Positions 1 to 11,086 are shown, numbered from the stretch's first letter. The stretch: 64,000 bases of DNA from Aplectana chamaeleonis (GCA_029168955.1 JAPDOI010000170.1:1322001-1386000); one strand, 5' to 3'. The notes: generated by a model from the letters alone, not told the origin. A program made the numbers and translations.

Positions 1-337
1 TACTTTTCAGACCCTCCCGCTTCATCTCGTCTAATTCTCATTTTGATTACGATTAATGCTCTATATGTAATTCCTAAACCTCGTCTTGTTACATATTTGT
101 CTATATTCCTAAATATCATCTTTTTATATATTTGTCTATATCTCTGATCCATTCTTGTTATGTACTCATATAACATCGTCATACAAGCTATGTCACAAAA
201 CTGATAATGTTTTTTGTCTCTACAAATTCATCTCGCTTCTATCTACTCGCTATTCAGTTAGTCGGTAGTTTCACGGATAGCTAATACTCACAATATTTTA
301 TATCGCTGATATTCCCCACCGAAAGCTGCAGACACGC

Positions 338-465
338 GGGTCTTGGTGTTATTGGCGGGCCTACGAAGTTGGTACCCGGAGCCGTTTATTACCTTACTCG
401 GCTCGCAGTGTTGGCCTCCCACTGCCCTTTGCCACCATGCGCTCCCACTCCACCCAACCCGTTTA
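338..465 (+). mobile_element. 3' end relic of CR1-like non-LTR retrotransposon
   Basis: About 130 bp here align by eye with positions 54757-54880, which lie directly downstream of the broken reverse transcriptase at 53765-54640. Shared blocks, in the same order and orientation, include GGTCTTGGTG/GGCCTTGGTG, CCGGAGCCG, GCAGTGTTGGCC and CCACTGC. This suggests that the window opens in the 3' untranslated region of a second, plus-strand copy of the same family, whose coding part lies to the left of the window. No poly(A) or terminal microsatellite was recognised. Confidence 0.55.
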
Positions 466-480
466 ACTAGTCCTAATCCG

Positions 481-1562
481 TCGCCTTGATATCGTGTATA
501 ATATTAACTTCTCATCTGCATGAATCGGTGTGAGAATTAGTGTGAACTCTCTAACTCTCCAATATCGGTGTATCTTTGCAAATCCGATAACTGAATCGTT
601 TTTATAACCCAGTAACCGATAAACGTAATATTATTAAAAGGGGCGACGGACTAGTAATCATCAATATATCTTGAGTACGGACAACTAACGAGGAGAAACA
701 ACAGAGGAGAAATCACGAACAACTAACGCTTGACTATGCATCGACTCGCTACGCGGACTTCTTAAAATCAACATACTGCACAACTCAACTCCTACGATGA
801 CATGAATATGCTACGGACAACGAAGCTACTACTCCAGATTCATAAACAGATGGGCTTCATTTTCATTTCGACGTCTCACCTGTACGGTTGATCTACAACT
901 CATCTGCGAATCACTGTGAGTTGATTCCTATTGCCGCCATCAATTTTGTACATAGTTTTGTCTGACGCAGATTTCGTCCATGCGGTATTCAACGATAATT
1001 TTTTTCTTCGCAAGTTTCGCATACAGCGAAGAAGAATTGGAGGGGCTGTACCAACGATGTTGAAGATTTCGTTGTGAGTACACCCTGAGTATTTTTTCTT
1101 GTTCTTAATTTGAGGGTATCTGAATTTAGAGAATGAAGCAAATGTACAGCCCAAATTTTCGCAAGATTGGGCTTTGCGGAGTCTTAGGGGCTCACAAAGC
1201 GCCGCATCGCGTGAGCTTACTTCAAAGCTGTCCGTTTTAAATTTCGAAGTCATTTTTGAGTTTCTCTGAACGAGCCGAATATAATAGTCTTTTAAAATAA
1301 TAATTCAATTTCAGAACTTAATCGAAATTTGAATATTTTCACCTTTAAATCCCTCGACATGAACTGATCAGGGGTGCGTTCCAAGATTGATTCCACAACT
1401 TCGTGGGAGGACAAATAGCCTTTCCATGGACAAACTTGCTCTCCATGGCTACGAATTATAACTGCGAACTGCTCCCAAGCGGCCGTGGCTACGTTTCCAT
1501 GGAAGCGTTTTGCCATAGGAAAGTTCTTGGAATGCACCCCTGACGGGCATGAAGTAGGCGAA
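481..1562. other. Unassigned sequence, no gene seen
   Basis: Short ORFs only, none with recognisable motifs. Positions 1190-1250 hold a block (CACAAAGCGCCGCATCGC) that recurs at 47410-47430 and, inverted, near 47790. It therefore contains one arm-like fragment of the dispersed repeat described at 47385-47825. Confidence 0.4.
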
Positions 1563-1713
1563 AAATACCGAGCGGTGCCGGTTGCTACAAGGCCATTAAT
1601 TGTAGGAAACTTTCATCTGAGTTTGAGTCGGCCGGTCTAAAGTCGGTCTGACATAAACCTGCAACTGATATGATCCTTTCATTCCCCTGTGGCAAACGGC
1701 ACCGCTCGGTATT
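1563..1713. mobile_element. Small MITE with about 20-bp inverted ends
   Basis: The left end AAATACCGAGCGGTGCCG (1563 on) is matched by its reverse complement at about 1697-1713. Both inner edges continue into similar GTTTG-like sequence. About 150 bp, non-coding. I could not fix a target-site duplication, so the superfamily is unknown. Confidence 0.6.
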
Positions 1714-1747
1714 TGAGTTTACTCCTCAAAAAGGGAAGTGTTTAGAG

Positions 1748-2400
1748 TGGTAACGCATCTGCGAAAACGGCTGGTATCGTTAGTATCTCTGGTGGCTCAA
1801 TAGTAGAAATGCGCAGTGTCCCGCCCCGATCTGCAGGTTCGAACAAGTTATGAGAATTTTTCAAGCTGGGCTGAAATGCCAGCGTACCAAGCAATTTTTT
1901 TGGGAGTTTCAGAAAATTTTCTAGGGTTTTGCTCAAAACTTGTTTGTAGGGGTGATCTAGGGTGGTGAACACTAATCTGGTGTCCATTTGTCGAAATTCA
2001 AAGGTTTACTGCAGGCTACGGTAGGTACCATGTCATTTAGGGGGCGAAACCTACCTTGGTATTTCGAAAATCGACAAACGGAAGTCAGAATTGTATTTTC
2101 CACCCCGAATACCCCCGTATACAAATTTTGAGTAAAATCTGAGATTTTAACCAAACTACCGTATAACCACCGAAATCTACCGTCATATGCAAAAAATAGA
2201 TAAACGGACTACGGATTCGTGTTTAGCACTCCACATAGCCCACAGAGAAACATTTTGAGCCATTTCTACCGTAGCGTTCCGGAAATCGCCAAAAGTCGCG
2301 ATTTGCTATCAAATTTTTGCCCGATGGGAAGCTTCGAACGACTATGGCGCAGAAACGACATAAATGTGATCCCCGACATGACTGTTGATAAATAAGTTCC
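1748..2400. repeat. Dispersed repeat, copy 1
   Basis: This segment is collinear with about 21790-22440. Shared blocks include TTAGTATCTCTGG, CGCCCCGATC and AGAAACATTTTGAGCCATTT. The copies are well diverged and carry no intact ORF. It is probably an old transposon of unknown class. The right edge (2385-2402) resembles a mariner terminus (TAAGTTCCCGC). Confidence 0.5.
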
Positions 2401-2734
2401 CGCAAGGAAACCTGACTCCGACAGTGATTCCTTAAACCTATCGATGCATGCGAAGAAGGGTACCTGTAGATTTTCTCTTTGATCCGCTTAATGAATCACA
2501 ATGTGATTTCAGCTGAACCGAAGCAGCATCGCTGGACGGCTTTATGGATGGCGAGTTCAACTGTTCCCCTCCACTTAAACCAACAAAGTCCCAAAGAGGA
2601 CAGAATCGAGAACGCCAGGAGACTCGGCACAAGATGGGACCTGCTGGTGAAGAAAGAGTCTACACAGCTCCCTGAACCTGCGTCCGAATTCACTGTCGCA
2701 TCGTTGTTTTTTTTTTCGTAATTGTTTTTGAGTA

Positions 2735-2960
2735 AACATGCTACGAGAGGTTCATGATTTGGCATAACAATATTTATGAGAAACTCGTTAAAAGAAGTGA
2801 AATACTTGGTGCATTTGATTCGTCATGGGATTTAACTCAGATGAAACACTAAAAGCTCGTTGAAATGATGTACCAATTATTTGGATGTGCGCTTTCTTAC
2901 CAAAAATTGAAAATTGAGTGTCGTTTCCAAAGGCCAAATCACGCGCTCTCTGAAAACTAT
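2735..2960 (+). mobile_element. Left arm of hairpin element H3
   Basis: This arm runs from GCTACGAGAGGTTCATGATT to GCCAAATCACGCG and is repeated in inverse orientation at 11680-11912, about 8.7 kb away. It has the module order of the related hairpins H1 and H2: an outer GATTTGGCAT block, inner GAAAT...GATT blocks, then AAATCACGCG at the inner end. The loop between the arms now holds two 42-bp arrays, MITEs and the whole of H2, so H3 is probably an old element split by later insertions. No protein is encoded. The class is unknown. Confidence 0.6.
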
Positions 2961-3050
2961 TGATTGCTCACAGTCGAAGTTTGCTAGTCTGAGCTCCTTG
3001 AAAAATTATGTTGTGGCTCCCACCATAGTTTTCATTTTCTCGACGAATTG

Positions 3051-3073
3051 TGGTGAGCGCGAAGCGCTCACCA
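3051..3073. repeat. GAA-loop hairpin, copy 1
   Basis: Perfect 10-bp stem TGGTGAGCGC / GCGCTCACCA closing a GAA loop, followed by GATTTGGCTTTGAT. The same stem, loop and downstream block recur at 13805-13827. The core GCGAAGC is known from DNA biophysics as an exceptionally stable mini-hairpin. Confidence 0.8.
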
Positions 3074-3260
3074 GGATTTGGCTTTGATCTCTTCCCGCGC
3101 GGATGCCCTACAATGAGATCACCTATTCATACCGTCAACAGAGGTATGAGCTGTACACTATTCGACGCGCTGCAAGAAATTACATATGTGTGCAACTTTT
3201 CATCCCAACTGGTCCCCGCTTTCTAAAGTTATGACATCTCAAAGTACGCAAAAACGTTCT

Positions 3261-3308
3261 CCACCACCGCCTCCGCCTCCGCCTCCGCCTCCGCCTCCAC
3301 CTCCGTCC
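3261..3308. repeat. (CCTCCG)n microsatellite
   Basis: Six-base CCTCCG/CCGCCT units repeated about six times, with a CCACC variant at each edge. On the minus strand it encodes an arginine run; that is a by-product of the repeat, not evidence of a gene. Confidence 0.85.
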
Positions 3309-3687
3309 GTCGAAAACCATTTTTTTGGTAGGCGTGGACCAAATCGCTCGAAAATTTGTGACTAGAGGTAATCGGCCACGGGAATGACGAAAATAATTGT
3401 CAGAACTCACCATAATGACTTCTGGGCCCCTAACGGGCGTTTGAAACTCGGAAACCGGCCTCTCAAGAATAGTTTATGAAAATGGTGGGTTTTTCGTTAT
3501 CAGTCATTGTTTTCTTAGACTCCATATAAACACCTTGCTCTCAGGGTAGTGTACTTTGAACATCCGGCTCGGAAGAGGACGCTGTGCGGGTTGATGTACT
3601 TGACCGCGGCGCGTATTCGTTCAAAGCGCACCATCGATAAGAAGGCGTCGCAGGATGTGGTGAAGTGTCGGTTGACTATGTGAGACC

Positions 3688-4975
3688 TCAGTAGGGGTGT
3701 GCAGGACGTCGTAGAATGTGGGCAGGGCCTCAGTAGGAGTATGCAGGACATCATCGAACGTGTGCAGGACCTTAGTAGGAGTGTGCAGGACATCATGGAA
3801 CGTGTGCAGGACCCCAGTAGGGGTGTGCAGGACGTCGTAGAATGTGTGCAGGACCTCAGTAGGAGTGGGCAGGACATCATGGAACGTGTGCAAGACCTCA
3901 GTAGGAGTGGGCAGGACATCATGGAACGTGTGCAAGACCTCAGTAGGAGTGTGCAGGACATTATGGAACGTGTGCAGGACCGTAGTAGGAGTGGGCAGGA
4001 CATCATGGGACGTGTGCAGGACCCCAGTAGGGGTGTGCAGGACGTCGTGGAATGTGTGCAGGGCCTCAGTAGGAGTATGCAGGACATTATCGAACGTGTG
4101 CAGGACCTTAGTAGGAGTGTGCAGGACATATTGGGACCTGTTCAGGACCTCAGTAGGAGTGTGCAGGACATCATGGAACGTGTGCAAGACCTTAGTAGGA
4201 GTGTGCAGGACATCATGGAGCGTGTGCAAGACCTTAGTAGGAGTGTGCAGGACATCATGGAACGTGTGCAAGACCTTAGTAGGAGTGTGCAGGACATCAT
4301 GGAACCTGTGCAGGATCCCAGTAAGGGTGTGCAGGACGTCGTAGAACGTGTGCAAGACCTTAGTAGGAGTGTGCAGGACATCATGGGACCTGTGCGGGAC
4401 TTCAGTAGGAGTGTGCAGGACATCATGGAACGTGTGCAGGACCGTAGTAGGAGTGGGCAGGACATCATAGGACGTGTGCAGAACCCCAGTAGGGGTGTGT
4501 AGGACGTCGTGGAATGTGTGCAGGACCTCAGTAGGAGTGTGCAGGACATCATGGAACGTGTGCAAGACCTTAGTAGGAGTGTGCAGGACATCATGGGACC
4601 TGTGCAGGACCGCAGTAGAAGTGTGGAGAACATCATGGAACGTGTGCAAGGCCTTAGTAGGAGTGTGCAGGACATCATGGGACCTGTGCAGGACCTCAGT
4701 AGGAGTGTGCAGGACATCATGGAACGTGTGCAGGACCCCAGTAGGGGTGTGCAGGATGTGGTAGAATGTGTGCAGGACCTCAGTAGGAGTGTTCAGGACA
4801 TTATGGGACCTGTGCAGGACCCCAGAAGGGGTGTGCAGGACGTCGTAGAATGTGTGCAGGATCTCAGTAGGAGAGTGCAGGACATCATGGAACGTGTGCA
4901 GGACCATAGTAGGAGTGTGCAGAACATCAAAGGACGTGCGCAGGACCTCCGTTTAATGTCCAGGACACCGTATGG
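3688..4975. repeat. 42-bp tandem array 1 (two 21-bp half units)
   Basis: About 30 units of 42 bp. Each unit is two 21-bp halves that begin alike: GTGTGCAGGACCTCAGTAGGA then GTGTGCAGGACATCATGGAAC. Half units drift independently (GACCCCAGTAGGGG, GACGTCGTAGAATG). Because 42 is divisible by 3, long ORFs run through on both strands with 14-residue repeats (VQDLSRSVQDIMER on plus, VLHTFHDVLHTPTE on minus). No signal peptide, other domain or splice context supports translation. The unit is related to arrays at 12365-13455 and 14394-16670. Confidence 0.93.
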
Positions 4976-5485
4976 AAGTCATGCCCCCGAATCAACAAGA
5001 GCGATAGGCAAGTGCGCCAGAACAAGGCTATCGTAATCTCACTCGAGTTGGCTCTAAAATTTTCTAAGTTCTGACTCCGAATTCGCTACATCTTCACCAC
5101 CGGTGGTGTTGTTTTTCTGCTTTGTAGTCCAGGCAGATCCTCAACTGCTGAACTCTGGAGAAGGACTGTGACACACCGCTCTTCACTTCTTTTATCTTTA
5201 TCATTGATCAATTGGGTATCATCAAATTTGTTTAAGAGAGCCGAATAACATCATTCCTAAGATTACGGTGGTCCTCTTCTGGCGCACTTAACAATCCTTC
5301 GCGCTGGAAATCATTTTCCATTTTTCAGGCTCAATTTTATGATTGAGCCCGGTAGACCACACTGGTAAACTTTGGCGCGTCAAAAACGTTGGACGATGAG
5401 GTTGGAAGGCGTCAAAGATTAATATCCGCCACCAATTCTCACCAGTCATCTTGCACTTTTTCCTAGAATGTTGGTGCGACCGTAA

Positions 5486-5636
5486 AGCCCCTTTCATAGT
5501 TTGCCGGCCGACGTCGGACTACTCGTTATCAAATTTGATAAGTGAAGATAGATAAGATGGGTAGGGTAGGATAGATAGATATTACACATTAGATAACGAG
5601 TCGTCCGACGTCGGTCGGGCAAGTGTGAAAGAGGCT
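5486..5636. mobile_element. Harbinger-like MITE, copy 1 (151 bp)
   Basis: Palindromic 151-bp element. The left end AGCCCCTTTCA and the right end TGAAAGAGGCT are inverted repeats that continue inward through CCGACGTCGGAC and CTCGTTATC. A direct TAA flanks both sides (5483-5485 and 5637-5639), fitting the 3-bp TWA duplication known for PIF/Harbinger transposons. The centre is GATA-rich. A second copy of identical length lies at 12026-12176. Confidence 0.75.
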
Positions 5637-5978
5637 TAAGACAACAGGAAAAATAGTTACGGCACGAACTCCACATGCAGAAAAACTCCGAAAATGATTT
5701 TGGCGCGAAATTCAAATTCGTATTTACAATGTGTTCCGATTGACTTTTCTTTAATGAAGAAGGGAGTTGAAAGAAGAATGAAGGTTTTTCATGGGCCCCT
5801 TCAACATTTTCGTTCACTAGAGGGGCCAAACTACCCAAAAACATGAAAAAATAATATACGGTTTTCTGCGCGTACGATGTCTTTAACTCTCGTTCTTGTT
5901 CCGAATCAGACATATGGGCCGGCGCAGACGAGCCACGTCAGCAAGAACCGGTGAAGTTTGGCTAGAGCGACTGACCCT

Positions 5979-6190
5979 GGGTCTATCCTAGACGGGGTGA
6001 GGCCACCCAAGATTCACTCATAGAAATGATGAAAAATTCTGATAAAAGATGTCTGATACTGCTATCAATCATTGTTTTTATAGAAACGTCATGAAAATAC
6101 TCCGACTGGTTGCCTTACCAATCGGTGGTTCATTTCACTTCTGTCTTGAATGGTGGGTGCCCCCCTCTCCCCCGTCTAGGATTGTGCCCC
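5979..6190. mobile_element. MULE-like MITE family E, copy a
   Basis: Left end GGGTCTATCCTAGACGGGG; right end CCCCCGTCTAGGATTGTGCC. The interior shares blocks (ACTGCTATCAATCATTGTT, TTTCTGTCTTG) with copies at 9296-9657 and 11957-12314. No clean TSD was found for this copy; the family assignment rests on copy c, which has a perfect 9-bp duplication. Confidence 0.65.
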
Positions 6191-6409
6191 AACCCTGTAC
6201 AATTGGGTCATTTTAAAACTCATTTCTTCATTTTCTCGACTTTTAAATTCAAAAAGTATATGCCTTGTATCTTGTCTGTAGGAAGCCGCGTTGCAACTAT
6301 TATCTTGCAATCCTAGCAGCTGTTTCTTCATTTCTACCACTATGTCTTGAAGAAAAACAACTTGCCTTTTAGAGCTTGACGATATTGTAGAAGGGAAACC
6401 CTTGTAAAA

Positions 6410-6493
6410 AGTTGTGAAATTTCTGAAAGTTGGGCTCCGCAGAAAAGGTCAAGGATTTGGCATTGCTCCTAAATGTTGTGAAATTGTTTTATC
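6410..6493 (+). mobile_element. Outer left fragment of hairpin element H2
   Basis: GAAATTTCTGAAAGTTGGGC through GGATTTGGCATTGC to GAAATTGTTTTAT. The reverse complement at 11581-11652 runs without a break into the rest of the right arm, whereas here the arm stops at 6493 and resumes at about 10913 (TGGATTTGGCTCTC). So the H2 left arm is split by about 4.4 kb that contains array 2 and other elements. Confidence 0.65.
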
Positions 6494-6494
6494 G

Positions 6495-6517
6495 CTCCAG
6501 CCGCGAAGCGGCTGGAG
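6495..6517. repeat. GAA-loop hairpin, copy 2
   Basis: Perfect 10-bp stem CTCCAGCCGC / GCGGCTGGAG closing a GAA loop. It sits at the exact point where the H2 left arm is interrupted, so it may mark the edge of an inserted element. Confidence 0.8.
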
Positions 6518-6719
6518 AGGTTTGGTTTTGCCTAGGCCTTGTGATCACTTCTAATTTTATAAAGTAGTTTATAAAACCATTAAAACAAATTGTCTGCAGA
6601 TTTCCTTCTGGATATAAGTGAAGGGGTCCAAAAGACACCAGCTGTCAAAATTTGGGCCGAATCGGTTCACAAATAACAAAGTTGTGAGCCCGAAAGCTTA
6701 GGAAAAATTCATGGTGTGC

Positions 6720-6753
6720 GCCGTAGGCCGTAGGCCGTAGGCCGTAGGCCGTC
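6720..6753. repeat. (GCCGTAG)n minisatellite
   Basis: About five tandem 7-bp units, GCCGTAG, just upstream of array 2. Confidence 0.85.
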
Positions 6754-9295
6754 ACGCTTTTCATTCCTCACTGCTAGTACCCACTGCCAATGATCACAGG
6801 CGGTCAATTTCAGGAAAGCAAGTTGGTAGGGGGACGCAGGCTGGTGAAAGTGCTTCTGGCTTCTGATGACGTCATCGGGACGTCGTGAAAAGTGCTTCTG
6901 GCTTCTGATGACGTCATCGGGACGTCGTGAAAAGTGCTTCTGGCTTCTGATGACGTCATCGGGACGTCGTGAAAAGTGCTTCTGGCTTCTGATGACGTCA
7001 TCGGGACGTCGTGAAAAGTGCTTCTGGCTTCTGATGACGTCATCGGGACGTCGTGAAAAGTGCTTCTGGCTTCTGATGACGTCATCGGGACGTCGTGAAA
7101 AGTGCTTCTGGCTTCTGATGACGTCATCGGGACGTCGTGAAAAGTGCTTCTGGCTTCTGATGACGTCATCGGGACGTCGTGAAAAGTGCTTCTGGCTTCT
7201 GATGACGTCATCGGGACGTCGTGAAAAGTGCTTCTGGCTTCTGATGACGTCATCGGGACGTCGTGAAAAGTGCTTCTGGCTTCTGATGACGCCATCGGGA
7301 CGTCGTGAAAAGTGCTTCTGGCTTCTGATGACGTCATCGGGACGTCGTGAAAAGTGCTTCTGGCTTCTGATGACGTCATCGGGACGTCGTGAAAAGTGCT
7401 TCTGGCTTTCGATGACGTCATCGTGACGTCGTGAAAAGTGCTTCTGGCTTCTGATGACGTCATCGGGTTGTCGTGAAAAGTGCTTCTGGCTTCTGATGAC
7501 GCCATCGGGACGTCGTGAAAAGTGCTTCTGGCTTCTGATGACGTCATCGGGACGTCGTGAAAAGTGCTTCTGGCTTCTGACGACGTCATCGGGACGTCGT
7601 GAAAGTGCTTCTGGCTTCTGATGACGTCATCGGGACGTCATGAAAGTGCTTCTGGCTTCTGATGACGTCATCGGGACGTCGTGAAAAGTGCTTCTGGCTT
7701 CTGATGACGTCATCGGGACGTCGTGAAAAGTGCTTCTGGCTACATGATGACGTCATCGGGACGTGTCTTCTGGCTTCTGATGACGTCATCGGGACGTCGT
7801 GAAAAGTGCTTCTGGCTTTCGATGACGTCATCGGGACGTCGTGAAAAGTGCTTCTGGCTTCTGATGACGTCATCGCGTTGTCGTGAAAAGTGCTTCTGGC
7901 TTCTGATGACGTCATCGGGACGTCCGGGAAGGTGCTTCTGGCTTCTGATGACGTCATCGGGACGTCGTGAAAAGTGCTTCTGGCTTCTGACGACGTCATC
8001 GGGACGTCGTGAAAAGTGCTTCTGGCTTCTGATGACGTCATCGGGACGTCATGAAAAGTGCTTCTGGCTTCTGATGACGTCATCGGGACGTCGTGAAAAG
8101 TGCTTCTGGCTTCTGATGACGTCATCGGGACGTCGTGAAAAGTGCTTCTGGCTTCTGATGACGTCATCGGGACGTCGTGAAAAGTGCTTCTGGCTTCTGA
8201 TGACGTCATCGGGACGTCGTGAAAGTGCTTCTGGCTTCTGACGACGTCATCGGGACGTCGTGAAAAGTGCTTCTGGCTTCTGATGACGTCATCGGGACGT
8301 CGTGAAGAGTGCTTCTGGCTTCTGATGACGTCATCGGGACGTCGTGAAGAGTGCTTTTGGCTTCTGATGACGTCCTCGGGACGTCGTGAAAAGTGCTTCT
8401 GGCTTTCGATGACGTCATCGGGACGTCGTGAAAAGTGCTTCTGGCTTCTGATGACGCCATCGGGACGTCGTGAAAAGTGCTTCTGGCTTCTGATGACGTC
8501 ATCGGGACGTCGTGAAAAGTGCTTCTGGCTTCTGACGACGTCATCGGGACGTCGTGAAAAGTGCTTCTGGCTTCTGATAACGTCATCGGGACGTCATGAA
8601 AAGTGCTTCTGGCTTCTGATGACGTCATCGGGACGTCGTGAAAAGTGCTTCTGGCTTCTGATGACGTCATCGGGACGTCGTGAAAAGTGCTTCTGGCTTC
8701 TGATGACGTCATCGGGACGTCGTGAAAAGTGCTTCTGGCCTGATGACGTCATCGGGACGTCGTGAAAGTGCTTCTGGCTTCTGGTGACGTCTTCGGGACG
8801 TCGTGAAAGTGCTTCTGGCTGATGACGTCATCGGGACGTCGTGAAAGTGCTTCTGGCTTCTGATGACGTCATCGGGACGTCGTGAAAAGTGCTTCTGGCT
8901 TCTGATGACGTCATCGGGACGTCATGAAAAGTGCTTCTGGCTTCTGATGACGTCATCGGGACGTCGTGAAAAGTGCTTCTGGCTTCTGATGACGTCATCG
9001 GGACGTCGTGGAAAGTGCTTCTGGCTTCTGATGACGTCATCGGGACGTCGTGAAGAGTGCTTCTGGCTTCTGATGGCGTCATCGGGACGTCGTGAAAGTG
9101 CTTCTGGCTTCTGATGACGTCATCGGACGTCGTGAAAAAGTGCTTCTGGCTTCTGATGACGTCATCGGGACGTCGTGAAGAGTGCTTCTGGCTTCTGATG
9201 ACGTCATCGGGACGTCGTGAAGAGTGCTTCTGGCTTCTGATGACGTCATCGGGACGTCGTGAAAAGTGCTTCTGGCTTCTGATGACGTCATCGGG

Positions 9296-9657
9296 GACTA
9301 TCTCCAGACGGGGAGTCCAAGATTTATGTATTGAAATGACCAAAAGCTTCCACGAAAGATGCTTGATACTGCTATCAATCATTGTTGTTATGAAAATTCT
9401 ATAGAAATAAGCTCTGGTACATCCCTAGTGACCTGCTGATTTCGATTATCACCACCAGCGAAGCGGTGGGCTTCGATCAAATATAACTAGTGATAAGGGA
9501 GTTTCGACGGAAAAGCCACCGCTCCGCGCTGTGATAACCGAAAACATGAGTTCACTTGGAACGAAACAGAGTCTACTTCGATTGATAGCTTTTTCTGTAG
9601 GTGGTGTATTTGATTTCTGTCTTGTTTGCTGGGTGGTCCCCCGTCTATGATAGTCCC
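9296..9657. mobile_element. MULE-like MITE family E, copy b, inside array 2
   Basis: Left GACTATCTCCAGACGGGG, right CCCCCGTCTATGATAGTC. Flanked by GTCATCGGG (9287-9295) and GTCATCAGG (9658-9666), a 9-bp duplication with one mismatch that is itself part of the array unit. Interior blocks match copies a and c. The insertion therefore post-dates expansion of array 2. It includes the bulged GAA-loop hairpin at 9452-9469. Confidence 0.7.
9452..9469. repeat. GAA-loop hairpin, copy 3 (one bulge)
   Basis: CCACC-A-GC / GCGGTGG with a GAA loop: seven pairs with one bulged A. Same GCGAAGC core as the hairpins at 3051, 6495 and 13805. Confidence 0.6.
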
Positions 9658-10011
9658 GTCATCAGGCACGATCGTGAAAAGTGCATCTGGCTTCTGATGA
9701 CGTCCTCGAGACGTCGTCTTTACTTCTGCTGGGCTTTATGAATCTTTCGCGCAGATATTGACAGTAAGTAAAGTATTTGCGTTCACTGCAGTTGCAGAAG
9801 GATCGCCGATAATGTATCAAGAATCGAACTATTCAGGTGCTCAGAGGCGGTTAATGTAAATTTCTGTAATTATAACTCTTTCACAAAGACGAGAAGTCGG
9901 TGTATATTAGCACCCTATGTATGCACCAAATAAGTAAGCGTAATGAAGTATGCTAGTTTTGCATGAATTACATACATGGGATATTACTGCGTAATATCGA
10001 TAAAAAGTGAA

Positions 10012-10915
10012 CAATTCTATCAAAAAGGGGTCTTCCAAGCGAAAGAGGTTTGGTTCGAGTCAGAAACGTTCCAATAAAAAGGGAACAATAGGAAAGTGAA
10101 ATGAAGAGAGTGTACAAAAAGTGAACAATATAATTTCAAGGCGATATTCTTGGTCGACTCTTCCAAACAGCGAAAACAAACCGTTGTGGTTTTTTACGAG
10201 GAAGAGTTTAGTGTTTTCCAGAAAACGGCTTCTATTGGTTCCATGAGATTTTATGGGAATATTCTCGTTTGATGCTGTACTTCTATAACTATAAATTCGC
10301 TTCTCCTTACATCTGAAGCTAACCATCAGTGTAGGTCTTTTCGAAATCATTCTCTGTTTTGATGGTAAGTACTGTGCTTATGTAGGTTAAATTCCAGTCC
10401 GCAATTGCGTCTCGACACGCTTTGGGGCCGCACGCGCTCGAGTCAATCGAGTTTCCAGCTCCAAAGCCGACACGATATGGCTTTTTTTAGACAGTTCTCT
10501 TCAATTTTGTTTATTTTCCAGTTTCTAAAACCCACCTAGAGTCAACAGATCCGCAGCTGCGTCGCTGGAAACTCTTCCGACTCGAAAGCGCCCGGCCGGA
10601 AAGCGTGTCGAGACGCAATTGCGGACCGGAATTTGACCCATATAAGCACAGTATTAGGTTTACATGTATATACATTTTAATGGTTCTTGCGTAGTCAGAA
10701 CCACTTTCGGAACCACAAAGTGCTTCCGTGTAGAACACCACAACGGTTTGTTTTCGCTGTTTGGAAGAGTCGACCAAGAATATCGCCTTGAAATTATATT
10801 GTTCACTTTTTGTACACTCTCTTCATTTCACTTTCCTATTGTTCCCTTTTTATTGGAACGTTTCTGACTCGAACCAAACCTCTTTCGCTTGGAAGACCCC
10901 TTTTTGATAGAATTG
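10012..10915. mobile_element. Foldback element with about 179-bp inverted arms
   Basis: Left arm 10012-10190 and right arm 10737-10915 are nearly perfect reverse complements, starting CAATTCTATCAAAAAGG and ending at TTGTGGT. The same ORF segment (FSLFGRVDQEYRLEIILF) appears on opposite strands, which is a mirror effect and not two genes. The spacer carries a separate MITE at 10372-10651. No TSD was recognised. Confidence 0.8.
10372..10651. mobile_element. TA-flanked palindromic MITE, copy A
   Basis: The left end CTGTGCTTATG...CCGCAATTGCGTCTCGACA is mirrored at the right end (TGTCGAGACGCAATTGCGG...ATAAGCACAG). It lies between TA dinucleotides (10370-10371, 10652-10653), as expected for Tc1/mariner-mobilised MITEs. 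Related copies are at 29344-29600 and at the right edge of the window. Confidence 0.75.
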
Positions 10916-11086
10916 GATTTGGCTCTCAACTTGATTTTTCAAATGTAGTGAAATTGTCGAATTGATTTGGCTGTGATGATACTATATGCAGATAACATAA
11001 TCATTAAATGTAGTGAAATTGTTGCAAACGAATTTGGCTGGAGCTCTATGAATTATCACAGTCAAATCACGCGTCAGAAGGTCCTC
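10913..11086 (+). mobile_element. Inner left arm of hairpin element H2
   Basis: Carries three modules, GAAATTG...GATTTGGC or GAATTTGGC, about 55-75 bp apart, and ends at CAAATCACGCG. Mirrored by 11405-11580. Together with 6410-6493 it makes up the left arm of H2. Confidence 0.7.

Larger units (their letters stand above)
6845..9720. repeat. 42-bp tandem array 2 with CRE/ATF-like palindromes
   Basis: About 58 units of 42 bp, highly homogeneous, interrupted at 9296-9657 by an inserted MITE (family E, copy b) and closed by one more unit. The unit holds CTTCTGGCTTC, then GATGACGTCATC (a 12-bp perfect palindrome containing TGACGTCA, the canonical CREB/ATF site), then GGGACGTCGTGAAAA. The two ACGT cores are 11 bp apart. 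By eye roughly 45-50 units keep an intact TGACGTCA; variants include GACGCCATC, GACGTCCTC and GATAACGTC. Unit length varies by a few bases near 7600-7770 and 8740-8830. ORFs through the array (MTSSGRREKCFWLL; MTSSEARSTFHDVP) follow from the multiple-of-three period. Confidence 0.95.

Noticed and set aside
3180..3413. Arginine-rich small protein
   Set aside because: It is the translation of a CCTCCG microsatellite.
6845..9295. CRISPR array
   Set aside because: The 42-bp units abut directly with no unique spacers, in a eukaryotic context.
3688..9300. Long ORFs (up to 428 codons) across arrays 1 and 2 as repeat-protein genes
   Set aside because: The 42-bp period keeps any stop-free unit open in up to both strands; there are no flanking exons, signal peptide or codon bias, and unit differences change residues freely.
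10060..10867. Two homologous genes encoding FSLFGRVDQEYRLEIILF
   Set aside because: They are the two arms of one inverted repeat read on opposite strands.
6494..10912. Helitron carrying array 2, suggested by the hairpin at the break in H2
   Set aside because: The insertion point is near AT and a hairpin is present, but no TC start or CTRR end is found in either orientation.
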